Of a stretch of 64,000 nt of DNA, positions 33,453 through 41,788 are shown piece by piece (position 1 is the first letter of the stretch; every line of letters begins with the position of its first letter). Location: NCBI GenBank assembly GCA_958413985.1, contig CATYVZ010000004.1:42863-106862 (forward strand), read 5' to 3'. Under the pieces are notes generated by a model, which saw only the letters and a list, made by a program, of their open reading frames with translations, did no database searches and was not told the DNA's origin. Origin of the DNA: an uncultured Bacilli bacterium (GTDB lineage: Bacteria; Bacillota_I; Bacilli_A; RF39; UBA660). Both the position numbers and the translations under genes were made by a program.

Positions 33453-34208
33453 ATGAAAGCTTTAATAACTGGAGCTTCAAGTGGATTAGGGGCTGACTTT
33501 GCCCGTATTTTAAGTGATAAAGGCTATGATTTGATTTTAGTGGCAAGAAGGCAAAAAAAATTAGAAAATTTGGCTAAAAAATTAAACACAAATGTTGAAA
33601 TATTAGAGTTTGATCTTTCCAGTACATATAACTGTATGTTATTATACGAGAAAGTAAAAAAAGAAAAAATTGATATTTTGATCAATAATGCTGGTTTTGG
33701 TTTGTTTGGCAAATTTGATGAAACAAAACTAGATACTGAATTAGATATGGTCGATTTAAATATTAAAGCTGTTCATATCTTAACCAAACTTTTTCTAAAG
33801 GACTTTAAGAAAAAAGATACCGGTTATATCTTAAATGTCGCTTCTGCCGCATCCTTTTTACCTGGACCACTTATGAGTACTTATTATGCCACCAAAGCAT
33901 ATGTATTGCATTTAACATTAGCAATCAGTGAAGAATTAAAAAAAGAATGTAGTAATGTCTATATTGGGGCATTATGTCCAGGACCTGTCGACACAGAATT
34001 CAATAAAGTTGCAAAAGTAAAATTCAATTTAAATAGTTTAACTAGCGAATATGTAACTGATTATGCAATTAAAAAAATGTTTAAAAAAAGGACTATCATT
34101 ATACCGGGAATAAAGATTAAAATAGGTATATTTTTATCTAAACTAGCGCCGATGAAATTAAAATTAAATATCAGTTATAAACTACAAAATTCAAAAAATG
34201 GTAAATAA
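33453..34208 (+). CDS. Short-chain dehydrogenase/reductase
   Basis: Classical SDR of 251 aa. NADP-type nucleotide site TGASSGLG near residue 6, followed by Arg-rich LVARRQKKLE (suggesting NADP). Structural NNAGFG, catalytic Ser in LNVASAASF and the YYATKAY YxxxK pair are all present. PGPVDTEF matches the family segment after the active site. C-terminal residues 220-251 are basic. Substrate is not deducible; DltE/YqjQ-like oxidoreductases are the nearest type. It stands between rplQ and the ECF genes, with its own promoter and terminator. Confidence 0.9.
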   Translation: MKALITGASSGLGADFARILSDKGYDLILVARRQKKLENLAKKLNTNVEILEFDLSSTYNCMLLYEKVKKEKIDILINNAGFGLFGKFDETKLDTELDMVDLNIKAVHILTKLFLKDFKKKDTGYILNVASAASFLPGPLMSTYYATKAYVLHLTLAISEELKKECSNVYIGALCPGPVDTEFNKVAKVKFNLNSLTSEYVTDYAIKKMFKKRTIIIPGIKIKIGIFLSKLAPMKLKLNISYKLQNSKNGK

Positions 34209-34232
34209 ACACTAAAATATTGGTGTTTATTT
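34203..34232 (+). terminator. Terminator after the SDR gene
   Basis: 10-bp stem AAATAAACAC / GTGTTTATTT with a 10-nt loop. The T tract is short. Confidence 0.6.
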
Positions 34233-34277
34233 TATAATCCATAAAAATACATGATATAATATCTAATAGGTGATGAT

Positions 34278-35294
34278 ATGAAAAATTATTATTTAAAAGT
34301 TTTATCAGGAATGCGCTTTAAAAAAATGTTTAAAGTAATCGATGATGTTCATCATAAAACAAAAAAAGCAAAAATAGTGATTTTTTTTGATATGATTAAT
34401 TGTATGATAAGATATGGTGCGGGCTATTATGATTATAATATATTTGCTTTTTATAATATGAACCATAAACAAAGAAAAACTTATATTACTAGATTAAAAA
34501 ACAAAAAGCTAATTATGTACTGTAATGATCAAAGTTATTCCCATATTTTTAATAACAAAAATGAATTTAATAAAGTATATAAAAAATATCTAAATAGAGA
34601 CTATTTAGATTTAGAAAATGTTACGTTAGAACAGTTTAAAGAATTTATGAAAGATAAAGATATTATATTTGCTAAGCCAAACGTTGGGGAAAGTGGTAAA
34701 GGGATCGAAAAATTATACAAAAAAGATTTTAAAGATCTAAAAGAAATGTTTAACTATATTACCGATAAAAATAAAAATTTCGGAATAATTGAAGAACTAA
34801 TTGTTCAACATGAAGCTTTAAATAAATTATATCCATTAGCGATTAATTCATTAAGAATCGTAACTATTGTTGTCGATGGTAAAGCTCATGTTGTCTATGT
34901 TGTTTCAAAATCAGGTAACAAAGGAAAGTTTGTCGATAATATGGAAAATGATGGATTATGTTGCCCGGTTGATACAGAAAAAGGTGAGATTTGTAACGTT
35001 GCTCATACTTCAAAGCTAATAACATATGATACTCATCCTTATACTAATGTTAAGTTAATAGGCTATAAAATTCCTTATATAAAAGAGGCGATGGAATTAG
35101 TTAAAAAAGCAGCTTTAGAAGTACCACAAGTCAAATATGTCGGTTGGGATGTCTTTATCGGTGAAGATGGACCAGGTATCATCGAAGGTAATGATTATCC
35201 AGGATATGATTTTTGGCAATTACCAGAGCATACTCCTGATAAGATAGGTTTAGTTCCTTATTACGAAAATCTAATCAAAGATTTAAAATTATAA
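34278..35294 (+). CDS. Sugar-transfer-associated ATP-grasp protein
   Basis: 338-aa ATP-grasp enzyme of the type often found near exopolysaccharide or sugar-transfer genes. Seen: IIFAKPNVGESGKGIEKL (nucleotide-binding strand and loop), EELIVQHEALNKLYPLAINS with LRIVTIV, and the metal/phosphate end VGWDVFIGEDGPGIIEGNDYPGYD. ATP-grasp enzymes ligate a carboxylate to an amine or thiol via acyl phosphate. The acceptor here is unknown. TATAAT at 34255-34260 and AGGTGATGAT precede ATG. No transport or glycosyltransferase genes are adjacent; the neighbour is a convergent EctB-like aminotransferase. Confidence 0.8.
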   Translation: MKNYYLKVLSGMRFKKMFKVIDDVHHKTKKAKIVIFFDMINCMIRYGAGYYDYNIFAFYNMNHKQRKTYITRLKNKKLIMYCNDQSYSHIFNNKNEFNKVYKKYLNRDYLDLENVTLEQFKEFMKDKDIIFAKPNVGESGKGIEKLYKKDFKDLKEMFNYITDKNKNFGIIEELIVQHEALNKLYPLAINSLRIVTIVVDGKAHVVYVVSKSGNKGKFVDNMENDGLCCPVDTEKGEICNVAHTSKLITYDTHPYTNVKLIGYKIPYIKEAMELVKKAALEVPQVKYVGWDVFIGEDGPGIIEGNDYPGYDFWQLPEHTPDKIGLVPYYENLIKDLKL

Positions 35295-35298
35295 ACAT

Positions 35299-35325
35299 AA
35301 AGTCAAGTTGAAAGATTTGGCTTTT
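35299..35325 (+). terminator. Weak terminator after the ATP-grasp gene
   Basis: 8-bp stem AAAGTCAA / TTGGCTTT (one G-U pair) with a loop of about 10 nt and a following T-rich stretch. Confidence 0.5.
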
Positions 35326-35334
35326 ATTTCAATC

Positions 35335-35357
35335 AAAAAAGGATATAAATTATATCC
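35335..35357 (-). terminator. Terminator of the EctB-like aminotransferase gene
   Basis: On the minus strand, stem GGATATA / TATATCC with a 3-nt loop followed by six T. Confidence 0.75.
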
Positions 35358-35373
35358 CTTAAAATCTAAATTT

Positions 35374-36612
35374 CTATTTTAATACTTTATCGACAGCTTT
35401 TACTAAAATATCTAATCCTTTTAGCAAAGTATCATTGTCAATAGTTAATGGTGGCATAATTTTAACGACACTGTTTTGTCTACCAGCTCTTTCTAAGATT
35501 AAGCCATTGTTAAAACATTCACTGACAATTTTTTTAGATAATTCTTCACTTTTAACATCAATTCCGAAGATTAAACCGATTCCTCTTATTTCAACATGAG
35601 GGTGTTTAATATTTTCCTCCAAAAATTTTCTTACGATTTGTTCTTTATCTTTAACTTGTTTTTCTACTTTTTCATTTAACATAACTTCTAATCCGGCTTT
35701 AGCTGCAACCATCGATAATTGATTGCCTCTAAAAGTACCATTATGTTCTGCTGGTTTCCAAATATCTAATTCTGGTTTGATTAAAGTAAGTGCCATAGGC
35801 ATTCCATAACCACCGATTGATTTTGAAACGACAACCATATCAGGAATAATTCCAGCTCTTTCAAAAGAAAAGAAATTACCAGTACGACAACAACCAACCT
35901 GAATGTCATCGATAATAAGTAGAATATCGTGCTTATCGCAAATAGCTCTAACTCCTTGTAAGAATTTTTCATCAAATACATATACTCCACCTTCAGCCTG
36001 AACTGTTTCCATAATTATAGCCGCTGGTTTATCGACACCAGAGTGGTCATCGGTTAAAATTTTATCTAAATATTCAATAACATTTAAATTATCAAACATA
36101 TAAGGAGTAGGTATATGAGTAACATTAGTTAATGGTAACCCAGCACCTTTTCGACTGTCTTTATCACTAGTTAAAGATAACGAACCTAAAGTCATTCCGT
36201 GAAAACAACCCATCAAAGCAAAAATGTTTTCTCTTTTCTTTACTTTGCGTGCTAGTTTTAAAGCTGCCTCAACAGCGTTTGTACCAGTTGGCCCTGCAAA
36301 TTGAATTTTATAATTTAAATTCTTTGGAATGATAACTTCTTCTTCAAAAAATTCAATAAATTCTCTTTTAGGTGTCGTATACATATCTAAAGAGTGAATG
36401 ATTCCATCTTTTTTTAAATAATCGATTAATTTTTCTTTAATATATTCATGATTGTGCCCATAGTTTAAAGCACCAGCTCCATCGAAAAAGTCAATATATT
36501 TATTGCCATCGACGTCTTCGATAATTGCTCCTTTAGATTTTACAAATTCTTTTGGAAAAGTTCGACAATAAGATCTAACTTCTGATTCATATTTTTCAAA
36601 TGTATTTTCCAT
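35374..36612 (-). CDS. Class III aminotransferase, EctB-like (diaminobutyrate--2-oxoglutarate type)
   Basis: PLP enzyme whose best family match is EctB, which makes 2,4-diaminobutyrate from aspartate semialdehyde. The 412-aa protein opens with FEKYESEVRSYCRTFPKEF and VDGNKYIDFFDGAGALNYGH, both EctB hallmarks. The cofactor-site GPTGTNAVEAALKLAR, ALMGCFHGMTLGSL, IIDDIQVGCCRTG and the Schiff-base Lys in VVSKSIGGYG follow. No ectA, ectC or polyamine genes are nearby, so it may feed another diaminobutyrate-containing product. AGGTGAGGTGG and an extended -10 (TGATATAAT) lie upstream on the minus strand, divergent from ecfA1. Confidence 0.85.
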   Translation of the reverse strand: MENTFEKYESEVRSYCRTFPKEFVKSKGAIIEDVDGNKYIDFFDGAGALNYGHNHEYIKEKLIDYLKKDGIIHSLDMYTTPKREFIEFFEEEVIIPKNLNYKIQFAGPTGTNAVEAALKLARKVKKRENIFALMGCFHGMTLGSLSLTSDKDSRKGAGLPLTNVTHIPTPYMFDNLNVIEYLDKILTDDHSGVDKPAAIIMETVQAEGGVYVFDEKFLQGVRAICDKHDILLIIDDIQVGCCRTGNFFSFERAGIIPDMVVVSKSIGGYGMPMALTLIKPELDIWKPAEHNGTFRGNQLSMVAAKAGLEVMLNEKVEKQVKDKEQIVRKFLEENIKHPHVEIRGIGLIFGIDVKSEELSKKIVSECFNNGLILERAGRQNSVVKIMPPLTIDNDTLLKGLDILVKAVDKVLK

Positions 36613-36668
36613 AATTCCACCTCACCTATTAATTATATCACAATAATTATCTAAAGTTGTAAACATAA

Positions 36669-36697
36669 TTGAAAAATAAGTTGTTTTATATTATAAT
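36669..36697 (+). promoter_or_regulatory. Promoter of the ecfA1-ecfA2-ecfT-truA operon
   Basis: TTGAAA (36669-36674), 17-nt spacer, TATAAT (36692-36697), 19 nt before the ecfA1 start. The upstream alternative start of ecfA1 falls inside the -35 box and is therefore rejected. Confidence 0.65.
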
Positions 36698-36716
36698 AAT
36701 GGCAGTGGTGAGGACA

Positions 36717-37514
36717 ATGATTAAAATAGAAAATTTAAATTTTAGTTATCGCAACAAAAAGGTGTTTGAAAATTTAAATTTAGACATCGAAAAAGGAAAG
36801 ATAGTATCGATTATTGGTCCTAATGGTTGTGGGAAATCTACTTTAGTTAAAATATTATTAGGCTTAATTCATTATAACGGTCGAATTACGATCGACAATA
36901 TATTACTGTTGAAAGATAATCAAAAAGATATCAGAAAAAAAATAGGCGTTGTTTTTACAAATCCAGACCATCAATTTGTTGCTGAAACAGTTATGGATGA
37001 TATTGCGTTTACTTTAGAAAATATGAACTATAAAAAAGAGGACATCAGAAAAAAGATCGAAGAAATAACTAAATATTTGGGAATATATGACATTTTAGAA
37101 TCAAATCCTCATGATTTAAATGTCAATCAAAAACAATTAGTAAGTTTAGCTAGTGCCTTAGTTCACGATCCTGAAATTTTAATATTAGATGAAGCATTAA
37201 CTTCATTTGATCCCGTCGAAAAAGATAAGATAATTACCTTGCTAAAAGAGTTAAACGATAAAGGGTTAACGGTTATAAATATAAGTCATGACATTGAAGA
37301 TACATTAATCAGTGATGAAATATTTGTTATGAATAATGGTCAAATAGTATTTTCTGGCTCAAAAGAACAAATGTATAAAGAAGAAAAACTCCTTAAGTCT
37401 TTAGGGTTTAATTTGCCTTTTACAGTAGAGTTATCTAATCGACTCATGTTTTATAATCTTATTGATCACGTTATTTACGATATGAAAGAGTTGGTGGATG
37501 TTTTATGGAAGTAA
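36717..37514 (+). CDS. ecfA1: Energy-coupling factor transporter ATPase EcfA1
   Basis: One of two ATPases powering shared ECF vitamin/cofactor uptake. 265 aa: Walker A GPNGCGKST, Q-loop TNPDHQFVAETV, Walker B ILILDEALTSFDP, H-loop NISHD. The ABC signature, normally LSGGQ, reads LNVNQ (in HDLNVNQKQLVSLASAL), i.e. degenerate with both Gly missing. The start ATG 36717 has GGTGAGGA upstream. It overlaps ecfA2 by 10 nt, and ecfA1-ecfA2-ecfT-truA is the standard Firmicutes order. Confidence 0.94.
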   Translation: MIKIENLNFSYRNKKVFENLNLDIEKGKIVSIIGPNGCGKSTLVKILLGLIHYNGRITIDNILLLKDNQKDIRKKIGVVFTNPDHQFVAETVMDDIAFTLENMNYKKEDIRKKIEEITKYLGIYDILESNPHDLNVNQKQLVSLASALVHDPEILILDEALTSFDPVEKDKIITLLKELNDKGLTVINISHDIEDTLISDEIFVMNNGQIVFSGSKEQMYKEEKLLKSLGFNLPFTVELSNRLMFYNLIDHVIYDMKELVDVLWK

Positions 37515-38350
37515 AATTTAATAATGTTTATTATGTATACAATGAAAAAACACCACTGGCCAAATTGGTTTTAGGTGATATCAATGCTACCTTTAAAGAA
37601 GGAACGATCAATGGAATAATCGGTCGAAGTGGTAGCGGAAAAACTACAATGATCGAATTAATCAATGCTTTAATCTTGCCAACAAAAGGTAATATTGCTG
37701 TCGGAAGTAAAGTTATAAGTAAAACGAGAAAAATCAAAAATATTAACAACTTAAGATATAAAATTGGTTTGGTTTTTCAGTCACCAGAAGAACAATTTTT
37801 CTGTAAGACAGTTAAAGAAGAAATTGAATTTGGAATGAAATATTTTAAAAAATCAGTAAAATCACGCGAAAAACATGTGTCTGATGCTTTGCTGATGGTC
37901 GGGTTAGACGATAGTTATTTAAACCGCAATCCTTATACTTTAAGTAGTGGCGAAATGCGAAAAGTAGCCATTGCTTCTATTCTTGCATTTAACCCTAAAA
38001 TTGTCATTTTAGATGAGCCAACTATCAGTTTAGATAATACCAGTAAGGAAAATTTAATTAAAATAATCAAATTATTAAAAAATCGTTATCATAAAACGGT
38101 TATCATAGTTAGTAATGATACTGATATGCTCCATAAAATAAGTGATCATATTGTTTTATTAGATAAAGGTAAAGTCGTTTTATCTGGAACTAAATATGAA
38201 GTTTTTAAACAAGATATCGAAAAATATGGAGTAAAAAAACCAAAAATAATCGAATTTGAAGAATTAGTTTATAAAACTAAAAATATTAAAATTGGCTATC
38301 GTGATGATATTAATGATTTGATGAAGGATGTGTATCGATATGTTAAATAA
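37505..38350 (+). CDS. ecfA2: Energy-coupling factor transporter ATPase EcfA2
   Basis: Partner ATPase, 281 aa. Walker A GRSGSGKTT, Q-loop VFQSPEEQFFCKTV (typical EcfA2), signature LSSGEMRKVAIA, Walker B IVILDEPTISLD. The H-loop His is replaced (IVSNDTD instead of VSHD/THD). With the degenerate signature in EcfA1 this fits one competent and one degenerate ATP site in the heterodimer. A C-terminal coupling extension is present. It overlaps ecfT by about 11 nt. Confidence 0.94.
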   Translation: MEVKFNNVYYVYNEKTPLAKLVLGDINATFKEGTINGIIGRSGSGKTTMIELINALILPTKGNIAVGSKVISKTRKIKNINNLRYKIGLVFQSPEEQFFCKTVKEEIEFGMKYFKKSVKSREKHVSDALLMVGLDDSYLNRNPYTLSSGEMRKVAIASILAFNPKIVILDEPTISLDNTSKENLIKIIKLLKNRYHKTVIIVSNDTDMLHKISDHIVLLDKGKVVLSGTKYEVFKQDIEKYGVKKPKIIEFEELVYKTKNIKIGYRDDINDLMKDVYRYVK

Positions 38351-39092
38351 AATTATGATCGGTCGATACTATCCCGTTAATTCTCAAGTTCATAAGATGA
38401 ATCCGCTAGCTAAGATTATTTGTATTTTATTATTTGTAGTGATGATCTTTTTTACCTATGATATTAAATTTAATATTGTTATCAGTATTTTAGTAATTTT
38501 AATGTTATTAAATACCAAAGTCCCAATTAAGATTTATTTTAAAACTATCCTTAGTATTAAATGGCTATTATTGTTTATTTTCATTATTAATTTAATTTTG
38601 GGATTTAATTTACAGGTGACCATTATAACTGTTTTAAGATTAGTATACATAGTTTTATACACTTCCATTTTAACCTTAACCACTCCACCTACCGAAATAA
38701 CTTACGGTTTAGAAAAGTTTTTTTCTCCATTAAGATTAATTGGTATTCCGGTTAACAAGATGGCATTATCCATCAGTTTAGCCTTACGATTTATTCCTAC
38801 TATCATAGATCAAGGTAATAAAATAATAAAATCACAAGCCAGTCGAGGAATCGATTATTATAATTCTAATCTTCAAGGTAAAATTTTAGCTCTTAAATCT
38901 TTAATAATTCCAATCTTTGTCTTAAGCATTAAAAGAGCTGATGATTTAGCAGATGCTATGGAAGTTAGATTATATAATATAAACAATAAAAGAACTAATT
39001 TTAGACAAAACAGATGGGGATTATACGATACGTTTTTAGTTATTATCCATTTGTCTTTGTTCATTTTAATTGTAAAGGAAGTATTTTTATGA
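38340..39092 (+). CDS. ecfT: Energy-coupling factor transporter transmembrane protein EcfT
   Basis: Scaffold linking EcfA1/A2 to substrate-binding S components. 250 aa, about six membrane helices. N-terminal GRYYPVNSQVHKMNPLAKII is the family start, and coupling-helix motifs SQASRGID (Ala-Arg-Gly type) and DDLADAMEVRLYN (xARG/MEVR) are visible. ATG 38340 with GAAGG upstream is preferred over the ATG at 38328. The stop overlaps truA in ATGA. No S component lies in the window. Confidence 0.93.
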   Translation: MLNKIMIGRYYPVNSQVHKMNPLAKIICILLFVVMIFFTYDIKFNIVISILVILMLLNTKVPIKIYFKTILSIKWLLLFIFIINLILGFNLQVTIITVLRLVYIVLYTSILTLTTPPTEITYGLEKFFSPLRLIGIPVNKMALSISLALRFIPTIIDQGNKIIKSQASRGIDYYNSNLQGKILALKSLIIPIFVLSIKRADDLADAMEVRLYNINNKRTNFRQNRWGLYDTFLVIIHLSLFILIVKEVFL

Positions 39093-39829
39093 GATATTTG
39101 ATTACGTTTAGCTATGATGGATCTAAATTTAAAGGCTATCAAAAACAGCCACGTTTAAAAACTGTTCAGGGCGAAATTGAAAAAGCTTTAAAAGAATTAA
39201 ATAATGAACCAGTTACTATCCACGGCTCTGGAAGAACTGATGCTGGTGTTCATGCTTTTAACCAAAAAGCCCATTTTGATTTGGATATCAATATCACGCC
39301 AGAAAAGCTACATAAAGCTTTAAATAGTCTATTAAGCGATTATATTTATGTTAAGAAAGTCGAGGAAGCCGATAGTACTTTTCACGCTAGATTTAATGTT
39401 AGCGCTAAAGAATATATTTATAAAATAAATATGGGCGAATATGATCCGATCGAAAGAGATTATGTCTATCAATATAATAAAAAATTAGATTTAGTCGAAA
39501 TGGAAAGGGCGTTGAAATATTTAGAAGGAACACATGATTTTAAATCATTTTCCAAAGCTGATGAAGAAAAAGAAGACTTTACGAGAACGATTATTCAAAC
39601 TAACTTAATTAGAAATATAAAAAATGTCAACAAATTTGTCATATCATTTTTAGGTACAGGTTTTTTAAGATATCAAGTAAGAAATATGGTTGGCCTTTTA
39701 ATTGAAATTGGTGAAGGAAAAAGAAAAAGTGAAGAAGTTTTAGATATTTTAGAAGCTAAAGATCGAAGAAAAGCTGGTATTACAGCTCCTCCTGAAGGAT
39801 TATATTTAAATGATGTTTATTATAGGTAA
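39089..39829 (+). CDS. truA: tRNA pseudouridine(38-40) synthase TruA
   Basis: Makes pseudouridine at positions 38-40 of tRNA anticodon arms. 246 aa: YLITFSYDGSKFKGYQKQP, catalytic Asp in GSGRTDAGVHAFNQKAHFD, YIYKINMGEYDPI and FLRYQVRNMVGLLIEIGEGK. ATG 39089 (overlapping the ecfT stop) gives the canonical start; AAAGGAAG is upstream. Last gene of the ECF operon. Confidence 0.96.
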   Translation: MRYLITFSYDGSKFKGYQKQPRLKTVQGEIEKALKELNNEPVTIHGSGRTDAGVHAFNQKAHFDLDINITPEKLHKALNSLLSDYIYVKKVEEADSTFHARFNVSAKEYIYKINMGEYDPIERDYVYQYNKKLDLVEMERALKYLEGTHDFKSFSKADEEKEDFTRTIIQTNLIRNIKNVNKFVISFLGTGFLRYQVRNMVGLLIEIGEGKRKSEEVLDILEAKDRRKAGITAPPEGLYLNDVYYR

Positions 39830-39858
39830 AAAAAGTATTATAAAAGCATATATTTTCA

Positions 39859-39887
39859 TTGACAAATATATGTTTTTTTAGTAAAAT
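39859..39887 (+). promoter_or_regulatory. Promoter of rplM-rpsI
   Basis: Consensus TTGACA (39859-39864), 17-nt spacer, TAAAAT (39882-39887). Confidence 0.75.
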
Positions 39888-39893
39888 TGTTAC

Positions 39894-39960
39894 TGGTACA
39901 TTTAATTATTCCCACATTTAATGAATCTTGGGACAATTCATTATTTGGAAGAAAGGAAAA
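39894..39960 (+). promoter_or_regulatory. rplM leader with alternative hairpins (possible L13 autoregulation)
   Basis: The leader can fold TCCCA...TGGGA (about 39910-39932) or AATGAAT...ATTCATT (about 39920-39943). The two stems share sequence and are mutually exclusive. L13 leaders are known upstream of rplM in low-GC Gram-positives. Assignment to that class is inference from position and the competing stems. Confidence 0.4.
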
Positions 39961-39964
39961 GATT

Positions 39965-40393
39965 ATGAAAAATTCTTATATGCAAAGAAAAGAAGATGTA
40001 GTAAGAGAATGGTGGGTAATCGATGCTGAAGGCGTTAATTTAGGTCGATTAGCTACAAAAGTTGCTACGGTATTACGTGGTAAACACAAACCAACTTATA
40101 CTCCACATATCGATGGTGGTGATTGTGTAATTGTCATTAATGCTAGTAAAGTAAATTTAACTGGAAACAAATTAGATGACAAAGTTTATTATGATCACAG
40201 TCGTTATACTGGTGGTTTAAGAGAAAGAACTGCAAGAAAAATGCGCGAAGATTATCCGGTTGAAATGATTGAAAGAGCAGTAAAAGGAATGTTACCTAAA
40301 GGAAGATTAGGACGTCAAATGTATAAAAAATTATTTGTTTATGCTGGAAGCGAACATCCACATATGGCTCAAAAACCAAAGGAAATGAAATAG
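39965..40393 (+). CDS. rplM: 50S ribosomal protein L13
   Basis: 142-aa L13, early 50S assembly. Starts NSYMQRKEDVVREWWVIDAE, then GRLATKVATVLRGKHKPTYTP, GDCVIVINASKV, MLPKGRLGRQMYKKLFVYAG. ATG 39965 fits the family start and GAAAGGAAAAG; the frame opens earlier but those codons fall in the leader. Confidence 0.97.
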   Translation: MKNSYMQRKEDVVREWWVIDAEGVNLGRLATKVATVLRGKHKPTYTPHIDGGDCVIVINASKVNLTGNKLDDKVYYDHSRYTGGLRERTARKMREDYPVEMIERAVKGMLPKGRLGRQMYKKLFVYAGSEHPHMAQKPKEMK

Positions 40394-40402
40394 GAGGAAT
40401 TT

Positions 40403-40816
40403 ATGGAAAAGAAAGTATATCTTGGAACAGGTAGAAGAAAATCTTCTGTGGCTCAAGTAAAAATGACTTCAGGTAGCGGTAAAATTACTGTTAATGGTCG
40501 TGATGTGAGAGAATTCTTCCCTTATGAAACTAATGTAATGGATTTAATGCAACCATTAGTAGCTACTAATAATGAAACAACTTTCGATATCGAAGTTAAA
40601 GTAAATGGTGGCGGTTTTACAGGTCAAACTGGAGCAATCAGATTAGGTATTACAAGAGCGTTGTTAGAATATGATAAAGCGAATGAGAAAAACGAAGATA
40701 GTTATCGCAAAATTTTAAAAAGAGCTGGTTTTGTTACTAGAGATTCTAGAATTAAAGAACGTAAGAAACCAGGTTTAAAAGCAGCTCGTCGAGCACCACA
40801 ATTCTCAAAAAGATAG
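40403..40816 (+). CDS. rpsI: 30S ribosomal protein S9
   Basis: 137-aa S9 whose C-terminal tail contacts P-site tRNA. Seen: YLGTGRRKSSVAQVKMTSGS, VNGGGFTGQTGAIRLGITRA, C-terminal GLKAARRAPQFSKR. AGGAGG upstream. Confidence 0.98.
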   Translation: MEKKVYLGTGRRKSSVAQVKMTSGSGKITVNGRDVREFFPYETNVMDLMQPLVATNNETTFDIEVKVNGGGFTGQTGAIRLGITRALLEYDKANEKNEDSYRKILKRAGFVTRDSRIKERKKPGLKAARRAPQFSKR

Positions 40817-40841
40817 TCAAGTGTTTACTTGGCTTTTTTTA
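40816..40841 (+). terminator. Terminator after rpsI
   Basis: 7-bp stem GTCAAGT / ACTTGGC (one G-U) with loop GTTT and seven T. Confidence 0.88.
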
Positions 40842-40867
40842 TGTGCTAAAATGGTTATGGTGATAAT

Positions 40868-41776
40868 ATGAATAAAGTTGTTTTAATTGGTTGTGGTAAT
40901 GTGGGAATGAGTTATGCTTATGCTTTACTTAATCAAAGTACAAACGTTAACGAATTAGTTTTAATAGATTTAAATAAAGAACGAATAATCGGTGAAGTAA
41001 TGGATTTAAATCATTGTTTAGCTTTCGCGCCTAATAAGATCGATATTAAAGCAGGAGATTATAGCGATTGTAAGGGTGCTGATATTGTTGTCATTGCTGC
41101 TGGTGCTAACCAAGAAAAAGGTGAGACCAGAATGGATTTAATCGATAAAAATAGTAAGATTTTTAAAGATATTATTGATAAAGTAATGAATAATGGCTTT
41201 AATGGTATTTTTTTGGTTGCTACTAATCCCTTAGACATTATGACCTATTTAACTTGGAAATACTCAAAACTTCCTACTAGTAAGGTCATAGGAACTGGTA
41301 CTAGTTTAGATACAGCCAGATTACGTTATATGATTGCCGAAAAGCTAAAAATTAATCCTAAAAATGTTCATGCCTATGTCATTGGTGAACATGGAGACTC
41401 TGAGTTTGTTCCATGGAGTAATGCCAATATCGGTCTACAAAATATCAAAGATTATTTAACCGATAAACAACTACAAGAAATGTACGTTAGTGTTAGGGAT
41501 GCTGCCTATGAAATAATCGATCGCAAAGGAGCTACTTGCTATGGAATAGGCATGTGTTTGGTTAGAATTACTAATGCCATTTTAAACAACGAAAACAGTA
41601 TAATTACTGTTTCAACTTATGATGAGAATAATGATGTATTTGTCGGTATGCCAGCTATCATAAATAAAACAGGTATCAAAGGTAAGATTTTCGTTAATTT
41701 AAACGAAGAAGAAACGTTTAAACTACAACATTCCATCGACATTATCAAACAAGCTATTATAAAAGTTATAGATTAG
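40868..41776 (+). CDS. ldh: L-lactate dehydrogenase
   Basis: Reduces pyruvate to lactate with NADH, regenerating NAD in fermentation. 302 aa, NAD-binding GCGNVGMSYAYAL with acidic DLNKE after it. The substrate-specificity loop AAGANQEKGETRMDL has Gln (lactate type; malate dehydrogenases have Arg). The catalytic His lies in VIGEHGDSEFVPWS, and GTGTSLDTARLRYMI is present. A GGTGATAATATG start directly follows the rpsI terminator. A 12-nt gap to the next gene suggests a short operon with the methyltransferase and pseudouridine synthase. Confidence 0.93.
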   Translation: MNKVVLIGCGNVGMSYAYALLNQSTNVNELVLIDLNKERIIGEVMDLNHCLAFAPNKIDIKAGDYSDCKGADIVVIAAGANQEKGETRMDLIDKNSKIFKDIIDKVMNNGFNGIFLVATNPLDIMTYLTWKYSKLPTSKVIGTGTSLDTARLRYMIAEKLKINPKNVHAYVIGEHGDSEFVPWSNANIGLQNIKDYLTDKQLQEMYVSVRDAAYEIIDRKGATCYGIGMCLVRITNAILNNENSIITVSTYDENNDVFVGMPAIINKTGIKGKIFVNLNEEETFKLQHSIDIIKQAIIKVID

Positions 41777-41788
41777 AAGGTATCAAAG

